Source: Nocardiopsis endophytica (GTDB taxonomy: Bacteria; Actinomycetota; Actinomycetes; Streptosporangiales; Streptosporangiaceae). Taken from it: a stretch of 36,853 nt of DNA. The notes under the pieces are model-generated. The model saw nothing but the letters and a program-made list of their open reading frames with translations, had not been told where the DNA came from and searched no databases. Location: positions 1 through 36,853 of the forward strand of contig NZ_JAQFWQ010000073.1 in the NCBI RefSeq assembly GCF_027706725.1, in the 5' to 3' direction. Position numbers and translations under genes: made by a program. This document shows positions 25,228-35,851 of this stretch, one piece after another. Each line of letters begins with the position of its first letter. Position 1 is the first letter of the stretch.

Positions 25228-26094
25228 TCAGGGCGCCACCGCCGAGCGCGCCGCGCGCATCACCCGGACGATCTTCTCGGCCGAGTTCACCGTGCGCACG
25301 TCTTCCGGCGGCACCGTGCCGCCGCCCATCCGCACCCGCGGGTTGCGGTGGCGCACAGGGGAGGGGACCGTGTCCATCGCCGAGAAGTGCAGCTCCCGCG
25401 CCCCGGTGCGGGCGACCAGCTCGGCGGCGTTGCCGTCGCGCACCCCGCCGCCCGGCATCACCGCGATCCGCCCGGCCGCGCGGCGCACGAGCTCGGCGAT
25501 CAGCTCGGCGCCCTCCGGCGCGCTCGCCTGCTGCCCCGAGGTCAGCACCCGGTCCACCCCCATTCCGACCAGCGCCTCCAGTGTGCCCACCGGGTCGGCG
25601 CACACGTCGAAGGCCCGGTGGAAGGTGGTGCCCAGCCCCTCGGCGGACGACAGCAGCCGCTTCATCGCCTCCCGGTCGACCTCCCCGTCGGGGGTCAGGG
25701 CCCCGAGCACCACGCCGTGCGCCCCGGCGCGGGCGAACGCCCGCACGTCGCGCTCCATGGCGTCCAGCTCCCCGGAGTCGTAGACGAAGTCGCCCCCGCG
25801 GGGCCGGACGATGGGGAAGACCGCGATGCCCGGGGCGGCCTCCAGGACCGCCTCGACGGTGCCGATGCTGGGGGTCAGCCCCCCGTCGACCAGGGCGGAG
25901 ACCAGCTCGACGCGGTCGGCCCCGGCGCGCTGGGCGGTGCGCGCCCCGGCGGCGCCCTCCACCACGATCTCGAAGGCCAGGGTGCCGGCGGCGGGGCCGG
26001 GGCCCACCGGGCCGCCGGGGCCGGAGGGATCGGGACCGGGGTCCGGGACGGTGCCGGTGTCAGTGTCGGTGCGCGGAACGGCGGGGTCGGTCAC
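25228..26094 (-). CDS. cutC: CutC-family TIM-barrel protein
   Basis: The 288-residue protein belongs to the CutC family, named for copper homeostasis, although its biochemical role is not established. The barrel starts near residue 38: FEIVVEGAAGARTAQRAGADRVEL, VDGGLTPS, IVRPRGGDFVY, HGVVLGALTPDG, TFHRAFDVC, GVDRVLTSGQ and VMPGGGVRDGNA are all family signatures. Unusually, about 37 residues of Asp/Pro/Gly-rich sequence precede it. GTG 26094 is supported by AGGAGG 9 bp upstream. A GGTCTAGACC palindrome lies 29 bp upstream of the start, in the 95-bp divergent gap with the ABM gene. Confidence 0.9.
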   Translation of the reverse strand: MTDPAVPRTDTDTGTVPDPGPDPSGPGGPVGPGPAAGTLAFEIVVEGAAGARTAQRAGADRVELVSALVDGGLTPSIGTVEAVLEAAPGIAVFPIVRPRGGDFVYDSGELDAMERDVRAFARAGAHGVVLGALTPDGEVDREAMKRLLSSAEGLGTTFHRAFDVCADPVGTLEALVGMGVDRVLTSGQQASAPEGAELIAELVRRAAGRIAVMPGGGVRDGNAAELVARTGARELHFSAMDTVPSPVRHRNPRVRMGGGTVPPEDVRTVNSAEKIVRVMRAARSAVAP

Positions 26095-26119
26095 GGCGGG
26101 CGCCTCCTCCTGTCGCGGG

Positions 26120-26135
26120 TGCGGTCTAGACCAGT
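26120..26135. promoter_or_regulatory. DasR-site-like palindrome upstream of cutC
   Basis: TGCGGTCTAGACCAGT has a perfect 10-bp core GGTCTAGACC. Against the dre consensus ACTGGTCTAGACCAGT, recognised by the GntR regulator DasR in Streptomyces, it matches 13 of 16 bases. It lies in the shared control region of cutC and the ABM gene. A better match is at 29358-29373. Confidence 0.55.
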
Positions 26136-26189
26136 ACACCACCCCTGCGGCCGGACCGGGCGCCGCCGCGTCGGTGGGATGATGGAGCG

Positions 26190-26489
26190 GTGATCGTCAT
26201 CACCCGTTACACCGTCCCCGCCGAGCAGGTCGAGGACTTCCGCGCGCGTGCCGCCGAAGCGCTGCGCGTCCTCGGCGCCCGCCCCGGCTTCGTCGGCTCG
26301 CGCGTGGGCCGCGCCGCCGACGACCCGGAACTGTGGACCGTGGTCACCGAATGGGAGGGCGCCGGGTACTACCGCCGCGCCCTGTCCGACTTCGAGGCGC
26401 GCATGGCCGCGGTGCCGCTGCTCTCGCAGGCCAGGGACGAGCCGACCGCCTATGAGATCGTGAACGTCCCCACGCCCGGGGGCGCGTAA
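26190..26489 (+). CDS. Antibiotic biosynthesis monooxygenase (ABM) domain protein
   Basis: The 99-residue protein has the dimeric alpha-beta ferredoxin-like ABM fold: [23 protein letters not shown] at the N-terminus, the [26 protein letters not shown] hairpin, then [20 protein letters not shown]. Family members include quinol monooxygenases, haem-degrading enzymes and proteins of no known activity. The substrate cannot be deduced, and no secondary-metabolite cluster surrounds it. The GTG start at 26190 follows GATGGAG. It is divergent from cutC and ends 173 bp before glyS. Confidence 0.85.
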   Translation: MIVITRYTVPAEQVEDFRARAAEALRVLGARPGFVGSRVGRAADDPELWTVVTEWEGAGYYRRALSDFEARMAAVPLLSQARDEPTAYEIVNVPTPGGA

Positions 26490-26662
26490 AACGGTCGCAG
26501 GGGCCGCCGCTCCCGCGTATCGTCGTGGGGAGCGGGCGCCGGGGACGGCGCCCCCGTCCGCCGGCCCCGGGACCCGCCCGGAGGGCCGGCCCCGACCGCA
26601 CACCACCGAATCGCCGACGCGCGATCCGCCGACCGCCAGCCGGATGGAGAGTCAGAGAGAAC

Positions 26663-28054
26663 ATGGCCGCCAAGTCTGAGGCAATGGACAAGCTCGTCAA
26701 CCTCGCCAAGCGCAGGGGTCTGGTGTACCCCTCCAGTGAGATCTACGGCGGGCTGCGCGCCTCTTGGGACTACGGCCCGCTGGGTGTCGAGCTGAAGCAG
26801 AACATCAAGCGGCAGTGGTGGAGGTCGATGGTCCAGGAGCGCGACGACATCGTCGGCCTGGACTCCAGCGTCATCCTCGCCCGCGAGGTGTGGGAGGCCT
26901 CCGGCCACGTGCAGGCCTTCGTGGACCCGCTGACCGAGTGCCAGTCCTGCCACAAGCGCTTCCGCGCCGACCACCTCATCGAGGCCTACGAGGACAAGCA
27001 CGGCCGCGAGCCGGAGAACGGCCTGGCCGACATCGCCTGCCCCAACTGCGGCGCCAAGAGCTCCTTCACCGAGCCGAAGATGTTCAACGGCCTGCTGCGC
27101 ACCTACCTGGGCCCGGTCCAGGACGAGACCGGCCTGGCCTTCCTGCGCCCCGAGACCGCGCAGGGCATCTTCATCAACTACCTCAACGTGCAGCAGAGCG
27201 CCCGCAAGAAGATCCCGTTCGGCATCGGCCAGATCGGCAAGTCCTTCCGCAACGAGATCACCCCGGGCAACTTCATCTTCCGCACCCGCGAGTTCGAGCA
27301 GATGGAGATGGAGTTCTTCGTCAAGCCGGGCGAGGACGAGGACTGGCACCAGTACTGGATCGACCAGCGCATGCAGTGGTACCTGGACCTGGGCGTGGGC
27401 AAGGACAACCTGCGGCTGTACGAGCACCCGCAGGAGAAGCTCTCGCACTACTCCAAGCGCACGGTCGACATCGAGTACCGGTTCGGCTTCCAGGGCGGCG
27501 AGTGGGGCGAGCTGGAGGGCGTGGCCAACCGGACCGACTACGACCTGAGCACCCACTCGGAGAAGTCCGGCGCCGACCTGTCCTTCTTCGACCAGGAGAG
27601 CAACGAGCGCTACGTCCCCTACGTCATCGAGCCGGCGGCCGGTGTCGACCGCACGATGCTGATGTTCATGCTCGACGCCTACCGCGAGGACGAGGCGCCC
27701 AACGCCAAGGGCAAGATGGAGAAGCGCTCGGTGATGGCGCTGGACCCGCGCCTGTCGCCGGTCAAGGCCGCGGTGCTGCCGCTGTCGCGCAACTCCGACC
27801 TGTCGCCCAAGGCCCGCGACCTGGCCGCCCGCCTGCGCAAGCGGTGGAACACCGAGTTCGACGACGCGGGCGCGATCGGCCGCCGCTACCGCCGCCAGGA
27901 CGAGATCGGCACCCCGTTCTGCGTCACCGTCGACTTCGACACCCTCGAGGACGACGCCGTGACGGTCCGCGAGCGGGACACCATGGCCCAGGAGCGCGTC
28001 TCGCTGGACCGGGTGGAGACCTACCTGTTCGAGCGGCTGCCCGCGGGCTGCTGA
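26663..28054 (+). CDS. glyS: Glycyl-tRNA synthetase (dimeric, class II)
   Basis: The 463-residue enzyme charges tRNA-Gly and is the alpha2 (eukaryote/actinobacterial-type) form in one chain. Features are the N-terminal [32 protein letters not shown], a zinc-finger-like insertion CQSCHKRF...CPNCG (about residues 93-135), [13 protein letters not shown], motif-2 [25 protein letters not shown], and [11 protein letters not shown] near motif 3. The anticodon-binding domain occupies the last ~110 residues. ATG 26663 follows AGAGAGA. The 173-bp upstream gap has no recognisable T-box. A terminator hairpin follows. Confidence 0.97.
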   Translation: MAAKSEAMDKLVNLAKRRGLVYPSSEIYGGLRASWDYGPLGVELKQNIKRQWWRSMVQERDDIVGLDSSVILAREVWEASGHVQAFVDPLTECQSCHKRFRADHLIEAYEDKHGREPENGLADIACPNCGAKSSFTEPKMFNGLLRTYLGPVQDETGLAFLRPETAQGIFINYLNVQQSARKKIPFGIGQIGKSFRNEITPGNFIFRTREFEQMEMEFFVKPGEDEDWHQYWIDQRMQWYLDLGVGKDNLRLYEHPQEKLSHYSKRTVDIEYRFGFQGGEWGELEGVANRTDYDLSTHSEKSGADLSFFDQESNERYVPYVIEPAAGVDRTMLMFMLDAYREDEAPNAKGKMEKRSVMALDPRLSPVKAAVLPLSRNSDLSPKARDLAARLRKRWNTEFDDAGAIGRRYRRQDEIGTPFCVTVDFDTLEDDAVTVRERDTMAQERVSLDRVETYLFERLPAGC

Positions 28055-28363
28055 CCCGCGGCAGGAGAGAGGCGGCCGGACCCGGGGGGATATGGTCTCC
28101 GGCCGCCTCCGCTGCGGGTTCCCCGGCGCACACGTCCGGGAGAACCTGTTCTCACGCTAGCCCGATATGCGCCGTCGGGTAAGAGGTTTCCGCCTCGGTG
28201 CCCGCCCGTGTAAGCGAATCGTGATTCCGCGCGTGACCGGGGGCGGCGAGAACACGTCCCACAGGTGGGGCGGCGGACCGCCTCCCCGGTGCCCGCGGGG
28301 GCCACGGGGCCCATGAGGCTCAGAAGCGCCCGAGGCGGGCGGGGGCACGGCGGGGAGGCGGGC
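28055..28363. other. Convergent gap glyS/trhA
   Basis: These 309 bp contain the glyS terminator and otherwise no gene or clear signal. A short GAATC/GATTC inverted repeat lies near 28217-28228. Confidence 0.5.
28069..28109. terminator. glyS terminator hairpin
   Basis: GAGGCGGCCGGA (28069-28080) and TCCGGCCGCCTC (28098-28109) are perfect 12-bp complements with a 17-nt loop, 15 bp past the glyS stop. Confidence 0.7.
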
Positions 28364-29074
28364 TCACGCCTGGGCGTAGACGACCATCGACACCGCGATG
28401 TAGTGGCAGACGTAGGCGGCGATGGTCAGCGAGTGGAACACCTCGTGGAACCCGAACCAGCGCGGGGCGGGGTCGGGCCGCTTGGCGCCGTAGACGACGG
28501 CACCGGCGCTGTAGAGTAGGCCCCCGGCCAGCACCAGGATCCAGGCGGCCGGGTGCATGCCCTGGACGAGCTGCGGGATGAAGAGCACCGCCACCCAGCC
28601 GATGGCCAGGTAGAGCGCGGTGGACAGCCAGCGCGGCGCGTTCAGCCAGAACATCTTGAACAGCACCCCGGCCACGGCGCCGCCCCAGATCAGCACGGTC
28701 ATCGCGGTGCGCAGCGGGTCGTCGAGCACCAGCACCACGAACGGCGTATAGGTCCCGGCGATGATCAGGTAGATGTTGGCGTGGTCCATGCGGCGCAGCA
28801 CCGCCACCGCTCGGGAGGACCAGCGGCCCACGTGGTAGACGGCCGAGGTGCCGAACAGCAGCACCGAGGCCAGCGCGTAGACCGCGGCGCACACGCGCGC
28901 GGCGGTGGTGGGCGCCAGGGCGGTGAGCACGATGCCCGCGGCCAGCGCGGGCGGGGCGGTGCCCAGGTGGAGCCAGCCGCGGAGCCGGGGTTTGACCGAC
29001 CGCAGCAGCTCGGCCGGCCCCGTGCGCGGCGGCTGCGGCCCCCCGGTCTCGGGGGGTGCGGAACGTGCGGTCAC
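28364..29074 (-). CDS. trhA: Hemolysin III / PAQR-family membrane protein
   Basis: The 236-residue protein has seven predicted membrane helices of the PAQR/hemolysin III family (TrhA, YqfA). The conserved residues are visible: GTSAVYHVGRW after helix 2-3 with its histidine, RMDHANIYLIIAGTYTPF, and the last-helix pair of histidines in FGFHEVFHSLTIAAYVCHY. In other bacteria such proteins affect membrane lipid or fatty-acid homeostasis; haemolytic activity is not implied. The N-terminal ~40 residues are Pro/Arg-rich and cytoplasmic. GTG 29074 follows AGGAAGAAGG. A palindromic operator-like sequence lies about 80 bp upstream. Confidence 0.9.
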   Translation of the reverse strand: MTARSAPPETGGPQPPRTGPAELLRSVKPRLRGWLHLGTAPPALAAGIVLTALAPTTAARVCAAVYALASVLLFGTSAVYHVGRWSSRAVAVLRRMDHANIYLIIAGTYTPFVVLVLDDPLRTAMTVLIWGGAVAGVLFKMFWLNAPRWLSTALYLAIGWVAVLFIPQLVQGMHPAAWILVLAGGLLYSAGAVVYGAKRPDPAPRWFGFHEVFHSLTIAAYVCHYIAVSMVVYAQA

Positions 29075-29154
29075 GGCGTGCCTTCTTCCTCGGGTGGGGA
29101 GGGGCCCAGAAGGCGGCGCGGCGGCGCCGCGGGGGGCGGCCCCGGACCGACTCT

Positions 29155-29172
29155 ACCTACGGTTCCGTAGGT
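29155..29172. promoter_or_regulatory. Operator-like dyad upstream of trhA
   Basis: ACCTACGGTTCCGTAGGT is a perfect 8+8 inverted repeat around TT, the size expected for a TetR-type dimer site. A second, smaller dyad CCTACAGGTAGG follows at 29175-29186, sharing CCTAC and TAGG. The binding protein is unknown. Confidence 0.5.
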
Positions 29173-29357
29173 TACCTACAGGTAGGAATGTGGGGTGCGG
29201 CACAGGGGGACGTGGTCTTTTTCGGGGGTCTGGGCCCCGGCGCGGCGGCCTTCGCCTGCTACCGTGCTCTCAAGCGTCCCTGACCACGCCGATCGCCTGA
29301 GTCCCGCGACCCCGTATCTTTCTTCCGACCAAGGGGAACGTCTACCCTTCCTGAACC

Positions 29358-29373
29358 ATTGGTCTAGACCATT
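29358..29373. promoter_or_regulatory. DasR-site-like palindrome upstream of ppdK
   Basis: ATTGGTCTAGACCATT contains a perfect 12-bp palindrome TGGTCTAGACCA and matches the Streptomyces dre consensus ACTGGTCTAGACCACT at 14 of 16 bases. It is about 115 bp upstream of the ppdK GTG. CTAG is expected to be rare in DNA this rich in GC, which adds weight. Confidence 0.65.
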
Positions 29374-29487
29374 TAAATCCTGATGACCAGTGAAGATGTA
29401 AGGGGAGAGCGGGGAATGAAGGGCTCAGGCGGCCGGATTGGTCCACGGGCGCGACGAGATCGAGCGGTCCCGTCGGAGGAGATCCAC

Positions 29488-32169
<2,682 letters not shown>

Positions 32170-32174
32170 ACCGC

Positions 32175-32238
32175 GTGCGTCCGGGCCGGGGCGGGCCGGG
32201 GGAGGCCGAGGCCGGTGGCGGGCCCGTCCTGGACGCAC
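32175..32238. terminator. Terminator-like inverted repeat after ppdK
   Basis: GTGCGTCC (32175-32182) and GGACGCAC (32231-32238) pair perfectly, and GGGCC/GGCCC inside can extend the stem. The 48-bp interior is G/C-rich. It begins 6 bp after the ppdK stop. Confidence 0.4.
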
Positions 32239-32427
32239 GGAGGTGAGCGGCGGGTGAGCATCAGGTGAGCAGTGGGTGGGGGCCGGGACATCCCGGTCCC
32301 CGCTCGCCCCCGCGGCTCGGGACCCGGGGCCGGTGTCCCGAGGGCCGGTGTCCTGGGGTTCGGGCCGGGGCCGTCGCGGTTCCTGCCTCCGCCGTGGCGC
32401 CGGCCACGGTGGAGGGGCGGGGAGGGG

Positions 32428-32441
32428 CATGTCACGACATG
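32428..32441. promoter_or_regulatory. CATGTC-AC-GACATG dyad
   Basis: A perfect 6+6 inverted repeat lies about 140 bp upstream of the DUF218 gene and next to an AT-rich patch (TAATATAA) that could be promoter. The regulator is unknown. Confidence 0.3.
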
Positions 32442-32580
32442 AGACCTTCCCGTAATATAACCTCGACCTTCGTGGTGCGCTCCCCGTCCACTACCCTGTG
32501 GGCGCCGGACACCAGGGCCCGCGCCGGCGCGGTTGTCGGTTATGGTCGGGCGAACCACACGATCGGTCCCGGGGGTGAAG

Positions 32581-33627
32581 GTGCGGACAGCCGGCGAGGG
32601 ACGTGCGGACGAGCCGCGCGAGGAGCGGCCCGACGGCGGCCCCCGAGAGCCCGAGGCGACCCAGGTGTTCGAGCGGACCCGGACCGTCGACCCCGAGGCC
32701 ACGCGGGTCTTCACCCGCCCCGGCCCCGCCCAGGGGCCCACCCCTGAGATCATCGGTGACCTGGACGGCCTGGGCGGTACGGCCGGCCCGGACGGCGCCC
32801 GCAGGGGTGACGGGTCCGCCGGGTACGCCGACGGGGCGGGCGGGATCGGCACCGCGGCCCCGCCCGGACGGGAGGTGCCCTCCCGTCCCGAGCCGGAGCC
32901 GTGGGGCCCGGACGGGCCGGACGGCCCCGGTGATCCCCCCGACCCCTTCGACCGGGGGAGAGGCGGAGGGCGCCCGCCGCGCAGGCGCCGGCCCCGCATC
33001 CGCCTCGGGCGCATCATCGCCCTGCTCGTGGTCGCGGCCATCGCCGTCCCACCGGGCACCTGGGCGTGGGTCTGGTGGACCGCCCGCCAGGACGAGCGGC
33101 CGCCCTCCGACACGATCCTGGTCCTCGGCGCCAGCCAGTACAACGGGCGCCCCTCGCCGATCTTCGAGGCCCGGCTGGAGCACGCCGCCCACCTCTACGA
33201 GGAGGGGGTGGCCCCCACCATCGTCACCGTCGGCGGCAACCAGCCCGGTGACAACTACACCGAGGGCGGCTCGGGCCGCGACTGGCTGGTCGAGCAGGGC
33301 GTCCCCGCCGAGTCGGTCGTCGCCGTCGAAGAGGGCAGCAACACCCTGCGCAGCATGGAGGCGGTCAGCGAGGTCGCCGAGGCGAGCGGGTGGACCAGCA
33401 CCGTCATCGTCACCGACCCCTGGCACAGCCTGCGCTCCCGCATCATGGCCGAGGACCTGGGGCTGGAGGCCCAGACCTCGCCCGTGCGGTCGGGGCCCGC
33501 CGTCATCGAGCGCAAGACCCAGCTCTGGTACATCACCCGCGAGACCGGGTCGCTCTGGTACTACTGGATCTTCGGTGACAGCGCCGACGCCGACCTCGAG
33601 ATCGACACCGGAACCGACGCCGCCTAG
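32581..33627 (+). CDS. Membrane-anchored DUF218 (YdcF/SanA-like) protein
   Basis: The 348-residue protein has a long cytoplasmic N-terminus rich in Asp/Pro/Gly (about 1-135) that includes two similar VDPEATRVFTRP / EPEATQVFERT-type repeats. A basic stretch RRRRPRIRLGR and one membrane helix (IIALLVVAAIAVPPGTWAWVWW, about 143-165) follow. The outside DUF218 domain has SDTILVLGASQYNGRPSPIFEARLEHAAHLYEEG, TVGGNQPGDNYTEG, EEGSNTLRSMEAV and VTDPWHSLRSR. The family is linked to envelope functions but its reaction is undefined. GTG 32581 with GGGGG 5 bp upstream is my choice; ATG 32542 in frame is possible. It lies 3 bp before the dgt-like gene, so the two are an operon. Confidence 0.85.
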   Translation: MRTAGEGRADEPREERPDGGPREPEATQVFERTRTVDPEATRVFTRPGPAQGPTPEIIGDLDGLGGTAGPDGARRGDGSAGYADGAGGIGTAAPPGREVPSRPEPEPWGPDGPDGPGDPPDPFDRGRGGGRPPRRRRPRIRLGRIIALLVVAAIAVPPGTWAWVWWTARQDERPPSDTILVLGASQYNGRPSPIFEARLEHAAHLYEEGVAPTIVTVGGNQPGDNYTEGGSGRDWLVEQGVPAESVVAVEEGSNTLRSMEAVSEVAEASGWTSTVIVTDPWHSLRSRIMAEDLGLEAQTSPVRSGPAVIERKTQLWYITRETGSLWYYWIFGDSADADLEIDTGTDAA

Positions 33628-33630
33628 CCC

Positions 33631-34884
33631 ATGGCCCGTCCCGACGATGAGCGGGCGCCCGGCGGCTACACCGGCCGCGACCGAGAGCGCCGCACCCCCG
33701 AGCCGCCCAAGAGCAGGGCGCGTGGGCCCTTCGAGCGCGACCGGGCCCGCGTCCTGCACAGCTTCGCGCTGCGGCGGCTGGCGGCCAAGACGCAGGTGGT
33801 GCGGCCCGGGGCCAGCGACTTCCCGCGCACCCGGCTCACCCACTCGCTGGAGTGCGCCCAGATCGGGCGCGAACTCGGGGCGGCCCTCGGGTGCGACGCC
33901 GACCTGGTCGAGGCCGCCTGCCTCTCGCACGACCTCGGGCACCCGCCGTTCGGGCACAACGGGGAGCGCGCCCTGGACGCGGCGGCGGCCGCCTGCGGCG
34001 GGTTCGAGGGCAACGCGCAGAGCCTGCGCATCCTCACCCGGCTGGAAGGCAAGGTCGTCGGGGAGGACGGGGCCGGAGCAGGGCTCAACCTGACCCGGGC
34101 CACGCTCGACGCCACCATGAAGTACCCCTGGCAGCGCGGCGGGGGCGGGGGAGACGGGCGCAAGTTCAACTGCTACCCCGACGACGCGCCGGTGTTCGAC
34201 TGGATCCGCAGCGGTGCCCCGGAGGGGCGGACCTGCTTCGAGGCGCAGGTGATGGACTGGGCCGACGACGTGGCCTACTCGGTCCACGACCTGGAGGACG
34301 GGCTGTACGCGGGGCTGGTGCGGCTGGACGCGCTGCACAGCCCGGCCGAGCGCGCGGCGGTGAGCGCGACCGCGTCGGGGCGCTACACGGACGCCCCGGT
34401 GGAGGAGCTGGAGGAGGCGTTCGCCGGCCTGATGGCCGAGCCGTTCTGGCCGCGCGGCTACGACGGCGGCCTGGAGTCGCTGGCGGCGCTGAAGAACCTG
34501 ACGAGCGAGCTGATCGGGCGGCTGTGCCGGGCGGCCGAGGGCGCCACCCGGGCCCGGTACGGCCCGGCGCCGCTGACCCGGTACGCCGCCGACCTGGCGG
34601 TGCCCAGGCGGGCGCTGCTGGAGTGCGCGCTGCTCAAGGCGGTGGCGGCGCACTATGTGATGGACCGTTCGGAGGCGCTGGCCTACCAGGCCCAGGAGCG
34701 GGAGCTGATCGCCGAGCTGGTGGAGCAGGTGCTGCACGGCGCACCGGAGACGCTGGACCCGCCCCTGCGCCCGGCCTTCACGGAGGCGAAGGACGACGCG
34801 GCGGCCCTGCGCGTGGTGGTGGACCAGGTGGCGTCGTTGACCGATACCTCGGCTGCGGCCTGGCACGCGCGCCTGAAGGGCTGA
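33631..34884 (+). CDS. dgt: dGTPase-like HD-domain phosphohydrolase
   Basis: The 417-residue protein is a deoxyguanosinetriphosphate triphosphohydrolase-like enzyme that should hydrolyse dNTPs to nucleoside and triphosphate. The HD metal site is complete: RTRLTHSLE with the first His, [14 protein letters not shown] with the HD pair, and [16 protein letters not shown] with the last Asp. [17 protein letters not shown] precedes it, as in the family. ATG 33631 lies 3 bp after the DUF218 stop. In many actinobacteria this gene directly precedes dnaG; here an SDR gene on the other strand follows. Its stop codon lies in the loop of a terminator hairpin. Nucleotide preference is unknown. Confidence 0.93.
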   Translation: MARPDDERAPGGYTGRDRERRTPEPPKSRARGPFERDRARVLHSFALRRLAAKTQVVRPGASDFPRTRLTHSLECAQIGRELGAALGCDADLVEAACLSHDLGHPPFGHNGERALDAAAAACGGFEGNAQSLRILTRLEGKVVGEDGAGAGLNLTRATLDATMKYPWQRGGGGGDGRKFNCYPDDAPVFDWIRSGAPEGRTCFEAQVMDWADDVAYSVHDLEDGLYAGLVRLDALHSPAERAAVSATASGRYTDAPVEELEEAFAGLMAEPFWPRGYDGGLESLAALKNLTSELIGRLCRAAEGATRARYGPAPLTRYAADLAVPRRALLECALLKAVAAHYVMDRSEALAYQAQERELIAELVEQVLHGAPETLDPPLRPAFTEAKDDAAALRVVVDQVASLTDTSAAAWHARLKG

Positions 34885-34901
34885 CCGAGCGGCCCTTCAG
34901 G
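34872..34901. terminator. Hairpin overlapping the dgt stop
   Basis: CCTGAAGGGC (34872-34881) and GCCCTTCAGG (34892-34901) are perfect 10-bp complements. The TGA stop of dgt sits at the start of the 10-nt loop. Confidence 0.6.
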
Positions 34902-34930
34902 CGGGAGCGGCCCCGCGGTGGGGGCTGCCC

Positions 34931-34979
34931 CGCGGTGGGGGCGGAGCCGCCACCGCCGTTCGGGGCCGCCCCCACCGCG
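34931..34979. terminator. Second hairpin in the dgt/SDR convergent gap
   Basis: CGCGGTGGGGGCGG (34931-34944) and CCGCCCCCACCGCG (34966-34979) pair perfectly over 14 bp. A direct copy of CCCCGCGGTGGGGGC precedes it at 34911. It likely ends the minus-strand SDR transcript. Confidence 0.6.
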
Positions 34980-34987
34980 CGGCCGGG

Positions 34988-35734
34988 CTAGGCGGCGTAC
35001 CCGCCGTCGACCCTCAGCACAGAGCCGGTGACGTAGGAGGCCTGCGGGCTGGCGAGGAAGACGACACCTGCGGCGATCTCCTCCGGCCTGCCGTACCGCC
35101 CCATCGCCGCGGTCGGGAGGAACACGGACGCGGCCGGACCGTCGGCGGGGTTTCCTTCGGTGTCGACGAACCCGGGCTGGAGGATGTTGACCGTGATGCC
35201 CCGGTGCGCCAGATCGCGGGCCGCGCCCCGGCTGAAGCCCTCAAGGGCCGACTTCGAGCCCGTGTAGTCCGCCATCCCTTGGAAGCCCGCCCGAGTGACC
35301 GCACCCGTGCTGACGTTGACGATCCGCCCACCGTCGGGCAGCAGCGGCACCGCCGCCCGGATCGCGGCCACCACGCTGGTGTAGTTGACGGCGAGCTGCC
35401 GGTCGACGGAGGCCTGGTCGACGGGATCACCGCCGATGATGCCACCTCCCCCCACGGCGGCGTTGTTGACCAGGATGTCCAGCCTTCCGAACCGCTCGGC
35501 CACGCTGCGGATCAGGCCTGTCGCCTGCTCCGGGTCCGCCTGATCGGCCTTGAAGGCCGCCGCACGCACCCCCTTCGCCTCCAGGTCGGCGACCACGGCC
35601 TCGGCCCGATCGGCCGAGGAGGAGTAGCTGATCGCGACGTCGGCCCCCTCGTCGGCCAGCGCCAGTGCCGACGCCGCCCCGATCCCCCGCGACCCGCCGG
35701 TCACGATCGCCACCTTGCCGTCCAGCTTTCCCAT
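34988..35734 (-). CDS. SDR-family oxidoreductase (FabG-like)
   Basis: The 248-residue classical short-chain dehydrogenase has TGGSRGIG (residues 12-19) for NAD(P), the NNAA motif at ~91, catalytic Ser in VSTGAV, Tyr and Lys in YTGSK, and the C-terminal SYVTGSVLRVDGG. Members of this group often reduce 3-oxo compounds or unknown carbonyls, and substrate cannot be told. Arg in the GGSRGIG loop hints at NADPH. ATG 35734 fits the family start. It is divergent from a TetR regulator across 117 bp holding a perfect 50-bp palindrome, so it is probably that regulator's target. The pair looks like a self-contained module. Confidence 0.92.
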   Translation of the reverse strand: MGKLDGKVAIVTGGSRGIGAASALALADEGADVAISYSSSADRAEAVVADLEAKGVRAAAFKADQADPEQATGLIRSVAERFGRLDILVNNAAVGGGGIIGGDPVDQASVDRQLAVNYTSVVAAIRAAVPLLPDGGRIVNVSTGAVTRAGFQGMADYTGSKSALEGFSRGAARDLAHRGITVNILQPGFVDTEGNPADGPAASVFLPTAAMGRYGRPEEIAAGVVFLASPQASYVTGSVLRVDGGYAA

Positions 35735-35784
35735 GTGCTTCCCAACTTCCCTCGGTGCTCGTCCCGGTGCGACGTGCCATGGAA

Positions 35785-35834
35785 TTCTTGACCGTGCGGT
35801 CCACCATAAGGATGGTGGACCGCACGGTCAAGAA
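35785..35834. promoter_or_regulatory. Perfect 50-bp operator palindrome between SDR and tetR genes
   Basis: Arms 35785-35807 and 35812-35834 are perfect 23-bp complements around AAGG. Each arm contains its own shorter dyad, TTGACCG-TG-CGGTCCA, so the region looks like two head-to-head dimer sites. TGGACC at 35816-35821 is 17 bp from TATCCT and may be the tetR -35 box, placing the operator over the promoter. Confidence 0.75.
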
Positions 35835-35838
35835 CCCG

Positions 35839-35844
35839 TATCCT
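35839..35844 (+). promoter_or_regulatory. Predicted -10 box of the tetR gene
   Basis: TATCCT lies 7 bp before ATG 35852 and 17 bp after TGGACC, consistent with a leaderless transcript repressed from the overlapping palindrome. Confidence 0.45.
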
Positions 35845-35851
35845 GGTGCGC

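Larger units (their letters stand above)
29075..29487. other. Divergent control region trhA/ppdK
   Basis: This 413-bp gap has no convincing gene. It contains the ACCTACGG dyad (29155-29172) on the trhA side and the DasR-like palindrome (29358-29373) on the ppdK side, followed by AT-rich ATTTAAAT (29371-29378). Confidence 0.55.
32170..32580. other. Intergenic region ppdK to DUF218 gene
   Basis: No gene is visible in 411 bp. It holds a terminator-like inverted repeat, three spaced GGTGAGC units (32242, 32253, 32263), a repeated GGGCCGGTGTCC near 32325-32355, a CATGTC/GACATG dyad and AT-rich TAATATAA near 32453. Confidence 0.5.

Noticed and set aside
26490-26662. Possible T-box or riboswitch upstream of glycyl-tRNA synthetase
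   Set aside because: I could find no T-box sequence, specifier loop or terminator/antiterminator pair in the 173-bp gap.
29188-29283. Short frame MWGAAQGDVV... between trhA and ppdK
   Set aside because: It has 31 codons, no family match, poor ribosome site spacing, and starts inside an operator-like repeat. There is not enough to call a gene.
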